Shown: positions 1 through 5,680 of the stretch, piece after piece
Numbering within the stretch: position 1 is the first letter of the stretch
Layout of the letters: the number at the start of each line of letters is the position of its first letter
Assembly (NCBI GenBank): GCA_003559065.1
Contig: PWMZ01000058.1
Span: forward strand, 1-6,333
DNA: 6,333 nucleotides
Reading direction: 5' to 3'
Origin: Candidatus Nealsoniibacteriota bacterium
GTDB lineage: Bacteria > Patescibacteriota > Minisyncoccia > Minisyncoccales > GWA2-38-27
Translations under genes and position numbers: made by a program
The notes under the pieces: generated by a model
What the model was told of the DNA's origin: nothing
Databases searched by the model: none
The model's input: only the letters and a program-made list of their open reading frames with translations

Positions 1-226
1 CTACCTCTGGCTTGTCCATGATACCTAAAAACTGCCTAGCGTAAGCTGACAGGCTTTCTACGTACCTTCTTTGGCCTTCGGCATACAAAGTATCAAAAGC
101 TAAAGAACTCTTACCAGAACCGGAAATACCGGTGATAACAACCAGCTTATTCCTAGGAATATCAAGGTTAATGTTTTTAAGATTATGAACCTTAGCTCCT
201 CTAATTTTAATTAGATTGTCTTTCAT
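1..226 (-). CDS. uvrA: UvrA, excinuclease ABC subunit A (N-terminal 75 residues; runs off the left edge)
   Basis: UvrA is the ATP-dependent damage-recognition subunit of the UvrABC nucleotide excision repair system; it acts in the cytoplasm as a dimer that loads UvrB onto lesions. The visible N-terminus reads [19 protein letters not shown], followed by the first Walker A motif GISGSGKSS at residues 33-41. After it comes the very conserved segment at 43-67 ([16 protein letters not shown], then LSAYARQFL), which leads towards the first zinc-binding/UvrB-binding insertion. This match is essentially diagnostic. The ATG at 224-226 aligns with the normal UvrA start. The remaining roughly 850-900 codons lie outside the window. 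There is no Shine-Dalgarno sequence; a promoter-like pair ends 11 nt upstream. The gene lies 83 bp downstream of the toxin-like gene on the same strand but seems to have its own promoter. No LexA-type operator was recognised. Confidence 0.97.
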   Translation of the reverse strand, partial: MKDNLIKIRGAKVHNLKNINLDIPRNKLVVITGISGSGKSSLAFDTLYAEGQRRYVESLSAYARQFLGIMDKPEV

Positions 227-237
227 AGCTAAAATAT

Positions 238-266
238 ATTCTAACTCAAACAAAGAAAGAACTCAA
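238..266 (-). promoter_or_regulatory. Predicted sigma-70-type promoter of uvrA
   Basis: On the minus strand, TTGAGT (261-266) and TAGAAT (238-243) are separated by exactly 17 bp, matching the -35 and -10 consensus at 4/6 and 5/6 positions. Only 11 nt separate the -10 element from the uvrA ATG, so the predicted transcript has a leader of about 5 nt or less. The octamer AACTCAAA (plus strand) occurs twice, at 243-250 and 260-267, with a 17-bp period, so it touches both promoter elements. This may be chance in AT-rich DNA. The surrounding gap (227-309) shows no convincing terminator for the upstream toxin-like gene. Confidence 0.5.
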
Positions 267-309
267 ATAACGATAGTATACTTTTTTGTTAACCTTTAGA
301 AATGACTTA

Positions 310-924
310 TCAAGAATAATCCAGGCTAAAGTTGGTTAGTTCTTTTTTAATTTCTTTTTCTTCTTTTTCAAATCCAGCAAGATAAACAATTTTTTCACTG
401 TAATTTATATCTTTGAAATAAGAAAGTTGGGTTCTAAAAATTTTTTCATTGAATTCATTACCAAAAACATTTTTCGTCTTTTCAATAATTTTTTTAATAT
501 TAAAATGATCTTTCATAATGAAATAAAGATCAATATAATCTTTCCATTTTGCTCTTCGCCCCAAAGAATAGGCTTTCATGGCTACTAAAGTTAATAAATC
601 AGGTAATTTTAAATCATCTATTTTTTGAGAAAAATCAATCTGGAAGGGATAATAAAAAAAGGTAAACTTTACCCCATCGGAAATAAAACTGAACTCGTCC
701 GATTGATCCACCAATACTTTTTCTACTTTTATTCTTTTTTTAATCTTTTTTTTAATGGCTAAATTATCAAATTCTTTATTGCTGAACAAGCCAAAGTCGA
801 CTGATTGCCGGTGCCCAAGGTGAAGGGCAATGGCGGTACCTCCCACCAATCCAAAATCGGGAGAGAATAAGCTTAAATCGGGAAAAAATTCCTTTTGTTT
901 TTTGGTTAATATTTCTTTATGCAT
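310..924 (-). CDS. AbiEii-family nucleotidyltransferase, putative toxin (204 aa), with altered catalytic motif
   Basis: This resembles the nucleotidyl transferase AbiEii/AbiGii toxin family of the DNA polymerase beta fold. In AbiE systems such a protein is the toxin of an abortive-infection pair, and its targets are nucleotide-accepting RNAs in the cytoplasm. Visible motifs are LVGGTAIAL at residues 26-34, the signature HLGHRQSVDFGLFS at 35-48, and the distal element KAYSLGRRAKWKDYIDLYF at 117-135, with the K and D residues typical of this family. The signature normally ends in DFD, the two metal-binding aspartates; here it reads D43-F44-G45, so the second acid is missing. I start the gene at the ATG at 922-924 because family members begin just before this point (MHKEIL). 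That start overlaps the end of the upstream gene by 8 nt (ATGCATAA), as expected for translational coupling. A longer in-frame start would use TTG and bury 122 nt of the partner gene. The gene ends in TGA, the only TGA stop seen here. Family assignment is strong; toxicity is inference. Confidence 0.85.
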   Translation of the reverse strand: MHKEILTKKQKEFFPDLSLFSPDFGLVGGTAIALHLGHRQSVDFGLFSNKEFDNLAIKKKIKKRIKVEKVLVDQSDEFSFISDGVKFTFFYYPFQIDFSQKIDDLKLPDLLTLVAMKAYSLGRRAKWKDYIDLYFIMKDHFNIKKIIEKTKNVFGNEFNEKIFRTQLSYFKDINYSEKIVYLAGFEKEEKEIKKELTNFSLDYS

Positions 925-1174
925 ATTTATCAAAATAAAGGTCAAAATAGTTTTTAACTTCCGGCCGATAATTGGATCTTTTTCTGTTCGATTCTTTTTT
1001 AAATATTTCAGCTGTTTTTTCAATCCCCAATATTTCAATTAATTTTTTAAGGTCATTAATATCGCCGTAATTTAAAACCGCTTCCACAATAGCTTCTTGA
1101 GAAAGACCCTCATAATTTTTAGTAGACCAGACCAGATAAGGCCTTTCTTTAATGAATTGATTGACAGGTTTCAC
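917..1174 (-). CDS. Small DUF6922-like protein, putative antitoxin partner of the AbiEii-type gene (85 aa)
   Basis: This acidic/basic helical protein of 85 residues resembles the DUF6922-type proteins that commonly precede AbiEii-like nucleotidyltransferases in Patescibacteria genomes. Conserved-looking blocks are RPYLVWS at 11-17, the helical segment EAIVEAVLNYGDINDLKKLI at 27-46, the segment 47-63 around GIEKTAEIFKKESNRKR, and the tail VKNYFDLYFDKYA. The two tryptophan/aromatic and N-Y-G-D elements are typical of this group. No signal peptide or membrane segment is present. The start is a GTG at 1172-1174; no in-frame ATG exists upstream, and the -10 element sits only 6 nt before the GTG. 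It is the first gene of a two-gene operon and ends inside the start of the nucleotidyltransferase gene. By analogy with type IV AbiE or MenAT-like pairs it would neutralise or regulate the toxin. That role is inferred from gene order only. Confidence 0.78.
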   Translation of the reverse strand: MKPVNQFIKERPYLVWSTKNYEGLSQEAIVEAVLNYGDINDLKKLIEILGIEKTAEIFKKESNRKRSNYRPEVKNYFDLYFDKYA

Positions 1175-1180
1175 GGTTTT

Positions 1181-1209
1181 ATTATAGCATTTTTAAAGGA
1201 ATAATTAAA
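1181..1209 (-). promoter_or_regulatory. Extended -10 promoter of the toxin-antitoxin-like operon, predicted leaderless
   Basis: The minus strand reads TGCTATAAT at 1181-1189, a perfect extended -10 element (TGn plus consensus TATAAT). A weak -35 hexamer, TTTAAT (1204-1209, 3/6), sits 17 bp upstream, as expected when an extended -10 compensates. Only six bases (AAAACC) separate TATAAT from the GTG start at 1174, so the expected transcription start falls on or next to the G of the start codon. No ribosome binding site could fit in such a transcript. Confidence 0.65.
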
Positions 1210-1214
1210 GATAG

Positions 1215-1243
1215 TTGCCAATCATTTTTTAAAATGATAATAT
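1215..1243 (+). promoter_or_regulatory. Promoter of the phosphohexomutase gene, predicted leaderless
   Basis: TTGCCA (1215-1220, 5/6 to the -35 consensus) is followed after exactly 17 bp by TAATAT (1238-1243, 4/6), preceded by the extended -10 dinucleotide TG at 1235-1236. Six bases lie between the -10 element and the ATG at 1250, so transcription is predicted to start at or beside the A of ATG. The same TGnTAATAT form recurs in front of trpS. The promoter diverges from the toxin-antitoxin-like promoter within a 75-bp gap (1175-1249). Confidence 0.6.
1221..1238. repeat. Perfect 18-bp inverted repeat filling the spacer of the phosphohexomutase promoter
   Basis: ATCATTTT (1221-1228) and AAAATGAT (1231-1238) are exact reverse complements around a TT centre. 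The dyad begins on the base after the -35 hexamer and ends on the first base of the -10 hexamer. A protein bound there would block polymerase. The sequence is AT-rich, so a chance palindrome is possible, and no second copy was noticed in the window. Confidence 0.5.
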
Positions 1244-1249
1244 TAAATA

Positions 1250-2497
1250 ATGAGTATTTTTAGATCATACGATATTAGGGGAATTGTCCCCCAAGAAATC
1301 TCTCAAAAAACGGCTTACTTACTCGGTCAAAACTTTGTTGAAAAAACCAAGGCCAAAAAAATAGTGGTAGCTTATGATGCCAGATTGTCTTCTCCTTCCC
1401 TATTTACCTCTTTAGCTAAAGGAATTACCTCTCAAGGGGCTGATGTTTTCAAAATTGGAATGGCTCCAACCGAGTTGATTTATTTTTCTGTTTTTAAATA
1501 TGAGTTTTCTGGGGGTATTATGATTACCGCCAGTCATAATCCCAAAGAATACAATGGATTTAAAATGATGGAAAAGAAACAAGGTAAAGTCAACTTTATC
1601 AGAGGTAAAGAAATGAAAGAATTGAAAGAGTTAGAAAAGAAAAAAGAGGGAAAAATTATTAATTTTGATCCTTTCAAAGACTATATTACTTACCTCAATT
1701 CTTTTATTGACTTTGAAAACAAAAAAGAAGTAGTAGTTGATGCTGGTAACGGCACGGCTGGTTTAATTTTAAAAAGGTTAGATATTAAAAACATTATTCC
1801 TTTAAATTATGAACCCGATGGTAACTTTCCTAACGGAGGACCCAATCCTTTAGAAAAAAAAATAGAAAACAAACTTACTTTTTTATTCGATGGAGATTCA
1901 GATAGGATTTTTTTGGGAAAAAAAAAAATAATTAATCCCGATATTTGTTTTTTAATGCTAATTGAAAACTTTTTTAAAAAAGAAAAAGGACCAGTGGTTT
2001 TTAATGTTAACTCTTCCAAGTTTATTGCTGAATCAATCAAAAAATGGGGAGGAATCCCTATAAGATCAAAAGTAGGTTTTGTTAATATCAGAGAAAATAT
2101 GATAAAACACCAAGCTATTTTGGGAGGAGAACTTTCGGGTCACTATTCTTTTAAAAACAATGGCTTTTTCGATTCCGGCTTTATTGCTTTTTTAATAATT
2201 TTAAAAAGCATAAACGAAAAACCATTGCCTAGTTTACCCTATTTTAAAACAAAAGAAATAAATTTTAAAATTAAAGACAAAAAAACTCTTTTTGAAAAAA
2301 TAAAAACTACCTACTCAAAACAGGACCAAGACTTCTTAGATGGAATAACAATAAAAGATAAAGATTGGTGGTTCTGTTTAAGAACTTCCCAAACAGAACC
2401 CTTAGTAAGATTAACAATAGAGGCTAATTCTAAAAAAATATTAAAAGAGAAAAAGAAAGAATTATTTAAAATTATTCAAGACCCATCTTTTTCTTAA
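1250..2497 (+). CDS. Phosphomannomutase/phosphoglucomutase (alpha-D-phosphohexomutase family), 415 aa
   Basis: This enzyme interconverts hexose 1- and 6-phosphates (mannose and/or glucose), supplying precursors for nucleotide sugars, glycans or glycogen-type metabolism in the cytoplasm. All four active-site landmarks are visible in order: the phosphoserine loop TASHNP (residues 93-98, Ser95), the metal-binding loop DGDSDR (214-219), the sugar-binding loop GGELSGH (292-298) and the phosphate-binding loop RTSQTEP (378-384). The N-terminal FRSYDIRG is also characteristic. At 415 residues it is shorter than the usual 440-465. Part of the reduction lies around the metal loop: between PDGNFPNGGPNPLE and DGDSDR only 11 residues remain where a helix and strand normally occur, and the following VDE-type segment is also shortened. 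Substrate preference cannot be read from sequence, so no symbol is given (manB, pgm and algC-like are all possible). The start follows a close promoter without a ribosome binding site. The 3' end overlaps trpS tail-to-tail by 26 bp. Confidence 0.93.
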   Translation: MSIFRSYDIRGIVPQEISQKTAYLLGQNFVEKTKAKKIVVAYDARLSSPSLFTSLAKGITSQGADVFKIGMAPTELIYFSVFKYEFSGGIMITASHNPKEYNGFKMMEKKQGKVNFIRGKEMKELKELEKKKEGKIINFDPFKDYITYLNSFIDFENKKEVVVDAGNGTAGLILKRLDIKNIIPLNYEPDGNFPNGGPNPLEKKIENKLTFLFDGDSDRIFLGKKKIINPDICFLMLIENFFKKEKGPVVFNVNSSKFIAESIKKWGGIPIRSKVGFVNIRENMIKHQAILGGELSGHYSFKNNGFFDSGFIAFLIILKSINEKPLPSLPYFKTKEINFKIKDKKTLFEKIKTTYSKQDQDFLDGITIKDKDWWFCLRTSQTEPLVRLTIEANSKKILKEKKKELFKIIQDPSFS

Positions 2498-3443
2498 CCT
2501 CATCCATGGTAGATAAAGCAATAGATTGAGCTCTCTTTCTCCCCTGGTCTAAAATTTCTTTAACATAAACTTCTCTTTGTAAATATTCTTTTTGCTTTCT
2601 TTTAAAGGGCTCTAAATAATTAATTATTAGTTCAGCTAAATCTTTTTTAAAAGACTGATAAGATTTGTCAGCAAACACCCCTTCTAACTCTTTAACGCTT
2701 TTAGAGCTTAATAAACTATAAATATTTAAAAGATTAGAAATACCTGGTTTTTTAATAGGATCATATTTAATCTTTTTTCCGGTATCCGTTTTAGCTGACA
2801 TAATTTTTTTTCTAATCTTTTCATCTTCTTCAAATATCTCGATATAGCTTTTATCTTTATCGGATTTGGACATTTTTTTCTTGGGCTCCGTCAAAGACAT
2901 AATTTTAGCTCCTTCTTTAGAAATTTGGGGAGAAGGTACCTGAAAGGTCTTACCAAACTTTTTATTAAACTTTTGAGCCAAAGACCTGGTTAATTCAACG
3001 TGTTGTTTTTGATCTTGTCCAACCGGCACTATCTCTGTTTGGTATAAAAGAATGTCAGCAGCCATCAAGACAGGATAATTAAAAAGACCGGCATTAACAT
3101 CCTGGGTTTTAGATTTTTCTTTAAACTGGGTCATTCTTTTTAAATCCCCTAAAGGACAAATAGTCCCCAACAACCAAGCTAACTCGGCATGTTCTTTAAT
3201 ATGTGACTGAACAAACAAAAGGCACTTTTCCGGATTCAAGCCCAAAGCTAAATAAGCAGAAGCCATTTGTAAAACATTGTCAGAAAATTTCTTTTTATCA
3301 TAAGGACTAGTGATAGCATGCAGATCTACCACCGAAAAAACACACTCATTGTCTTGTTGCAAGTCTATCCATTGTTTAATGGCTCCTAAATAATTTCCTA
3401 AATGAATAGTTCCTGTTGGCCTTATCCCTGAAAATATTCTCAT
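2472..3443 (-). CDS. trpS: Tryptophanyl-tRNA synthetase (323 aa)
   Basis: A class Ic aminoacyl-tRNA synthetase that charges tRNA-Trp with tryptophan using ATP in the cytoplasm; essential. The bacterial-type sequence is complete. The N-terminus MRIFSGIRPTGTIHLGNYLG carries the HIGH-equivalent HLGN at 14-17. SVVDLHAIT follows at 37-45, the tryptophan-pocket segment MAADILLYQTEIVPVGQDQ at 127-145, and KMSKS at 190-194. GISNLLNIYSLL (234-245) and the usual C-terminal KKKMGL complete it. Length matches the normal 320-335. I choose the ATG at 3441-3443 because homologues begin exactly at this MxIFSG. A longer in-frame reading would begin with TTG and overlap rnj, adding a 12-residue lysine/asparagine extension with no family support. 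The gene follows rnj by 25 bp on the same strand but has its own likely promoter. Its last 26 bp lie opposite the end of the phosphohexomutase gene. Confidence 0.98.
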   Translation of the reverse strand: MRIFSGIRPTGTIHLGNYLGAIKQWIDLQQDNECVFSVVDLHAITSPYDKKKFSDNVLQMASAYLALGLNPEKCLLFVQSHIKEHAELAWLLGTICPLGDLKRMTQFKEKSKTQDVNAGLFNYPVLMAADILLYQTEIVPVGQDQKQHVELTRSLAQKFNKKFGKTFQVPSPQISKEGAKIMSLTEPKKKMSKSDKDKSYIEIFEEDEKIRKKIMSAKTDTGKKIKYDPIKKPGISNLLNIYSLLSSKSVKELEGVFADKSYQSFKKDLAELIINYLEPFKRKQKEYLQREVYVKEILDQGRKRAQSIALSTMDEVKKKMGLE

Positions 3444-3450
3444 ATATTTT

Positions 3451-3479
3451 ATATTACCATTATTTTTTTTAAACCTCAA
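3451..3479 (-). promoter_or_regulatory. Promoter of trpS, predicted leaderless, overlapping the end of rnj
   Basis: On the minus strand TTGAGG (3474-3479, 4/6) lies exactly 17 bp before TAATAT (3451-3456), with the extended -10 TG at 3458-3459 (TGGTAATAT). Seven bases remain before the trpS ATG, so the predicted transcript starts at or next to it. The -35 hexamer is formed by the last sense codons of rnj (ATT GAG GTT TAA), so promoter and coding sequence share bases. The T/A-rich spacer includes an A8 run. trpS may therefore be transcribed both from here and by read-through from the upstream operon. Confidence 0.6.
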
Positions 3480-5124
3480 TAACTACTGGTAAAACCATCG
3501 GTCTCCTTCTGGTTTTAGAGTAAAGAAAGCTTCCTATTTTATTCCTAATTTCGTCTTTGACAAAAGTCCAGTTAACCGCTCCTCCGGAACCAGCCGCTTT
3601 GTTAACCAGGTTAATAGTCTTTTTTCTCGTTTCAGCCAATAAACCCTTTGAATCTCTTAAATAAACAAAGCCTCGAGAAATAATATCAGGAGAACCTTTA
3701 ACCCTTCCTTTTTCGGTATCAACCGCTACTATCACTACAAACATACCATCTTGGGCTAATAATTTTCTATCTCTTAAAACCACCTCTCCAACATCACCTA
3801 CCCCCAATCCATCTACCATAACATAATTAGCAGGGACCTTAGATTCAACAAAAAACTTATCTTTGCTTAAATTTAAAACCTGTCCATTTTCGGCAATAAG
3901 AATATTTTTTTCAGACAAACCGGTTGATCTAGCTATTTCGGCATGACTAGAAAACATGGAAAACTGTCCATGAACGGGCAAAAAGAATTTAGGGTTGGTC
4001 ATTTCTATCATTTGTTTTAATTCTTCCGATTGAGCGTGTCCTCCACTATGAATATCCATCATATTGTAATGAAAAACCCTCATGCCATTTCTGTAAAACT
4101 CATCTTTTAAAATTTGAACTGATCTTTCGTTACCAGGAATAATAGAAGAAGAAAAAATAATAGAGTCTCCTTTTTTGGTTTTTAAGAACCGATGCTCTTT
4201 ATTAACGATCCTCATTAAAACGGCATTATCTTCTCCCTGAGCTCCAGTACAAATAATAGTTATTTTATTATCAGGATATTTTTTCAGATCCTTAGAAGAA
4301 ACCAAGGTATCTTTTTTAACTTTTAAATAACCTAGATTCTGGGCTATTTCAGCATTATTCTTCATAGAATAACCCTCAAAACAAACTTTTCTACCATATT
4401 TCTCCGAAAGAGAAACAATTTGTTGAATTCTGTTTATCAAAGAAGCAAAAGTAGCAGCAAAAATTCGATTTTTACTTTCTTTGAAGATTTGTTCCAAATT
4501 CTTTTGAATTTCCGATTCAGAAAGAGAATGTCCTAATTCTTCCGCTCCGGTAGAGTCAGACATCAAAAGCAAAATACCCTTTTTCCCAAATTTTCTTATC
4601 TTTTCAAAGTTAGTTGGTTTTTCGTTAACCGGAGTTTTTTCAAACTTGAAATCGGCAGTATGTAAAATATTACCTACTGGAGTTTTAATAAAAAAACCTA
4701 AGGTACCGGGAATACTATGATTCTGGTGAAAAAACTCTATTTCAAAACAACCGATTTTCTTCTTGTCTCCATCTTTAACGGTATCTATTTTTAAAGGTTT
4801 TTCACCGGAAAATTCTTGTTGTCTTTTTATAATAATTCCTTTGGTCAAATCGGAACAAAAAATCGGTGGATTGTTTATTTTTTTAAAAACATAAGGAATG
4901 GCTCCAATATGATCATAATGACCATGAGAGATAAGAACTCCTTTAACGTTTTTTCCTTTCAAGTATTCTACGTTAGGAATAATAAAGTCGACCCCCGGCA
5001 TATTTTCTTCCGGAAACCTTAAGCCCATATCTAAAACCAGAACATCTTTTTTATGTTCTAAAACAAATAAGTTTCTTCCGACCTCACCCAACCCTCCTAA
5101 AGCTGTAATTTTAAGATTTTCCAT
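3469..5124 (-). CDS. rnj: Ribonuclease J (551 aa)
   Basis: RNase J is a cytoplasmic metallo-beta-lactamase/beta-CASP ribonuclease with 5'-3' exonuclease and endonuclease activity, used in mRNA turnover and rRNA maturation in bacteria, often those lacking RNase E. The beta-lactamase part carries LGGLGEVGRN (9-18), DMGLRFPEE (32-40) and the zinc-binding HGHYDH at 67-72. Further predicted metal ligands are His136 in QNHSIPG, Asp158 in HTADFKF and His385 in PVHGQF. The beta-CASP part includes GAQGE and the loop IHSGGHAQSEELK, whose SGGHA is at 360-364. The C-terminal part ends in KTRRRPMVLPVVIEV, the normal terminus of the family, so the protein is full length. HGHYDH replaces the common HGHEDH, a non-ligand position. 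The ATG at 5122-5124 gives the expected N-terminus and overlaps the pgiA stop by 14 nt. No ribosome binding site is visible, which suggests translational coupling. Confidence 0.97.
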   Translation of the reverse strand: MENLKITALGGLGEVGRNLFVLEHKKDVLVLDMGLRFPEENMPGVDFIIPNVEYLKGKNVKGVLISHGHYDHIGAIPYVFKKINNPPIFCSDLTKGIIIKRQQEFSGEKPLKIDTVKDGDKKKIGCFEIEFFHQNHSIPGTLGFFIKTPVGNILHTADFKFEKTPVNEKPTNFEKIRKFGKKGILLLMSDSTGAEELGHSLSESEIQKNLEQIFKESKNRIFAATFASLINRIQQIVSLSEKYGRKVCFEGYSMKNNAEIAQNLGYLKVKKDTLVSSKDLKKYPDNKITIICTGAQGEDNAVLMRIVNKEHRFLKTKKGDSIIFSSSIIPGNERSVQILKDEFYRNGMRVFHYNMMDIHSGGHAQSEELKQMIEMTNPKFFLPVHGQFSMFSSHAEIARSTGLSEKNILIAENGQVLNLSKDKFFVESKVPANYVMVDGLGVGDVGEVVLRDRKLLAQDGMFVVIVAVDTEKGRVKGSPDIISRGFVYLRDSKGLLAETRKKTINLVNKAAGSGGAVNWTFVKDEIRNKIGSFLYSKTRRRPMVLPVVIEV

Positions 5125-5680
5125 ATTTTAAGAAATCAAGATTTTCAGGCATTTTTTTTAAGGGCCTTTCAAATCTCAATTTTGATATTTTTTTATAATT
5201 TTTATTTTTAACCCAACCTTTTAAAGTGTAATAATAACAAGCTCCTTCCATTTCCTCTAAAAAAGAATACTCGTTATCACATTCTTGAGAAACCCAGTTA
5301 GCCATTTTTAATTTTTCATTCAAAGAAGCGTTATAAGTAATATGACTGTAACTAGAGGGAATAATAACTGATTCATTTTTTTTTGTTAAAACGGCATAAA
5401 CGTCTTCAACAACTTCTCCGTTTTCTTTTTGCATTAAAAAGAAAGCTTTCCCTTCTAAGACCGTATATAGTTCGCCTATGTTCTGTTTATGTTTGTGCCC
5501 TTTAGTTTTAAGATATTCTTTTCCTAGGGGCCCTTCGTTTAAAACAGTAACATCATATCTTAGCTCTCCTTTTTGGTCTTCCCCTCTGAACATATAATAA
5601 AGCTCCAAATTAGGAGAACTTCTAAACCATTCTTTATCATAAACTACTTTTTCTAAATCTTTTAAATACCTTATTTCCAT
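5111..5680 (-). CDS. pgiA: Cupin-type glucose-6-phosphate isomerase (189 aa)
   Basis: This belongs to the metal-dependent cupin glucose-6-phosphate isomerases first known from archaea such as Pyrococcus, unrelated to the larger bacterial Pgi. It converts glucose 6-phosphate and fructose 6-phosphate in the cytoplasm. The central barrel shows LGKEYLKTKGHKH at 52-64, then GELYTVLEGKAFFLMQ at 69-84 and VIIPSSYSHITYN at 105-117. These supply predicted metal ligands His62, His64, Glu70 and His113, corresponding to His88, His90, Glu97 and His136 of the Pyrococcus furiosus enzyme as I recall it. The gap between the second His and the Glu is one residue shorter here. Length is normal for the family. 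The gene starts inside the end of the solute-binding protein gene (10-nt overlap) and ends inside rnj (14-nt overlap), so the three form one transcription unit. Together with the phosphohexomutase it links glycolysis to sugar 1-phosphates. Confidence 0.92.
   Translation of the reverse strand: MEIRYLKDLEKVVYDKEWFRSSPNLELYYMFRGEDQKGELRYDVTVLNEGPLGKEYLKTKGHKHKQNIGELYTVLEGKAFFLMQKENGEVVEDVYAVLTKKNESVIIPSSYSHITYNASLNEKLKMANWVSQECDNEYSFLEEMEGACYYYTLKGWVKNKNYKKISKLRFERPLKKMPENLDFLKYGKS

Noticed and set aside
276..290. AGTATACT palindrome followed by a T6 run, resembling a terminator on the plus strand
   Set aside because: The palindrome has no loop and cannot form a hairpin of useful length, and no plus-strand gene ends here.
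310..312. TGA at the end of the nucleotidyltransferase gene as a recoded sense codon
   Set aside because: All other genes end in TAA and none contains an in-frame TGA; tryptophan is encoded by TGG throughout, so the standard code is adequate.
925..1038. N-terminal extension of the nucleotidyltransferase by 38 residues from a TTG codon
   Set aside because: It would overlap the partner gene by 122 nt, starts with TTG, and is lysine-rich without family resemblance. The ATG at 922-924 gives the expected family start.
830..1042. Plus-strand open frame of 70 codons
   Set aside because: It lies antisense to the two toxin-antitoxin-like genes, has low-complexity F/K-rich composition and no recognisable motif.
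1807..2040. Minus-strand open frame of 77 codons inside the phosphohexomutase gene
   Set aside because: Antisense shadow of a well-supported gene containing its metal-binding loop.
3444..3479. Twelve-residue N-terminal extension of TrpRS from a TTG codon
   Set aside because: Homologues start at MRIFSGI; the extension overlaps rnj and coincides with the predicted promoter.
4816..5022. Plus-strand open frame of 68 codons opposite the 5' part of rnj
   Set aside because: Antisense to the conserved HGHYDH region; no independent coding evidence.
5125..5130. TAAAAT directly before the rnj ATG as a leaderless -10 element
   Set aside because: It touches the ATG, so transcription would begin inside the gene; the 14-nt overlap with pgiA explains expression better.
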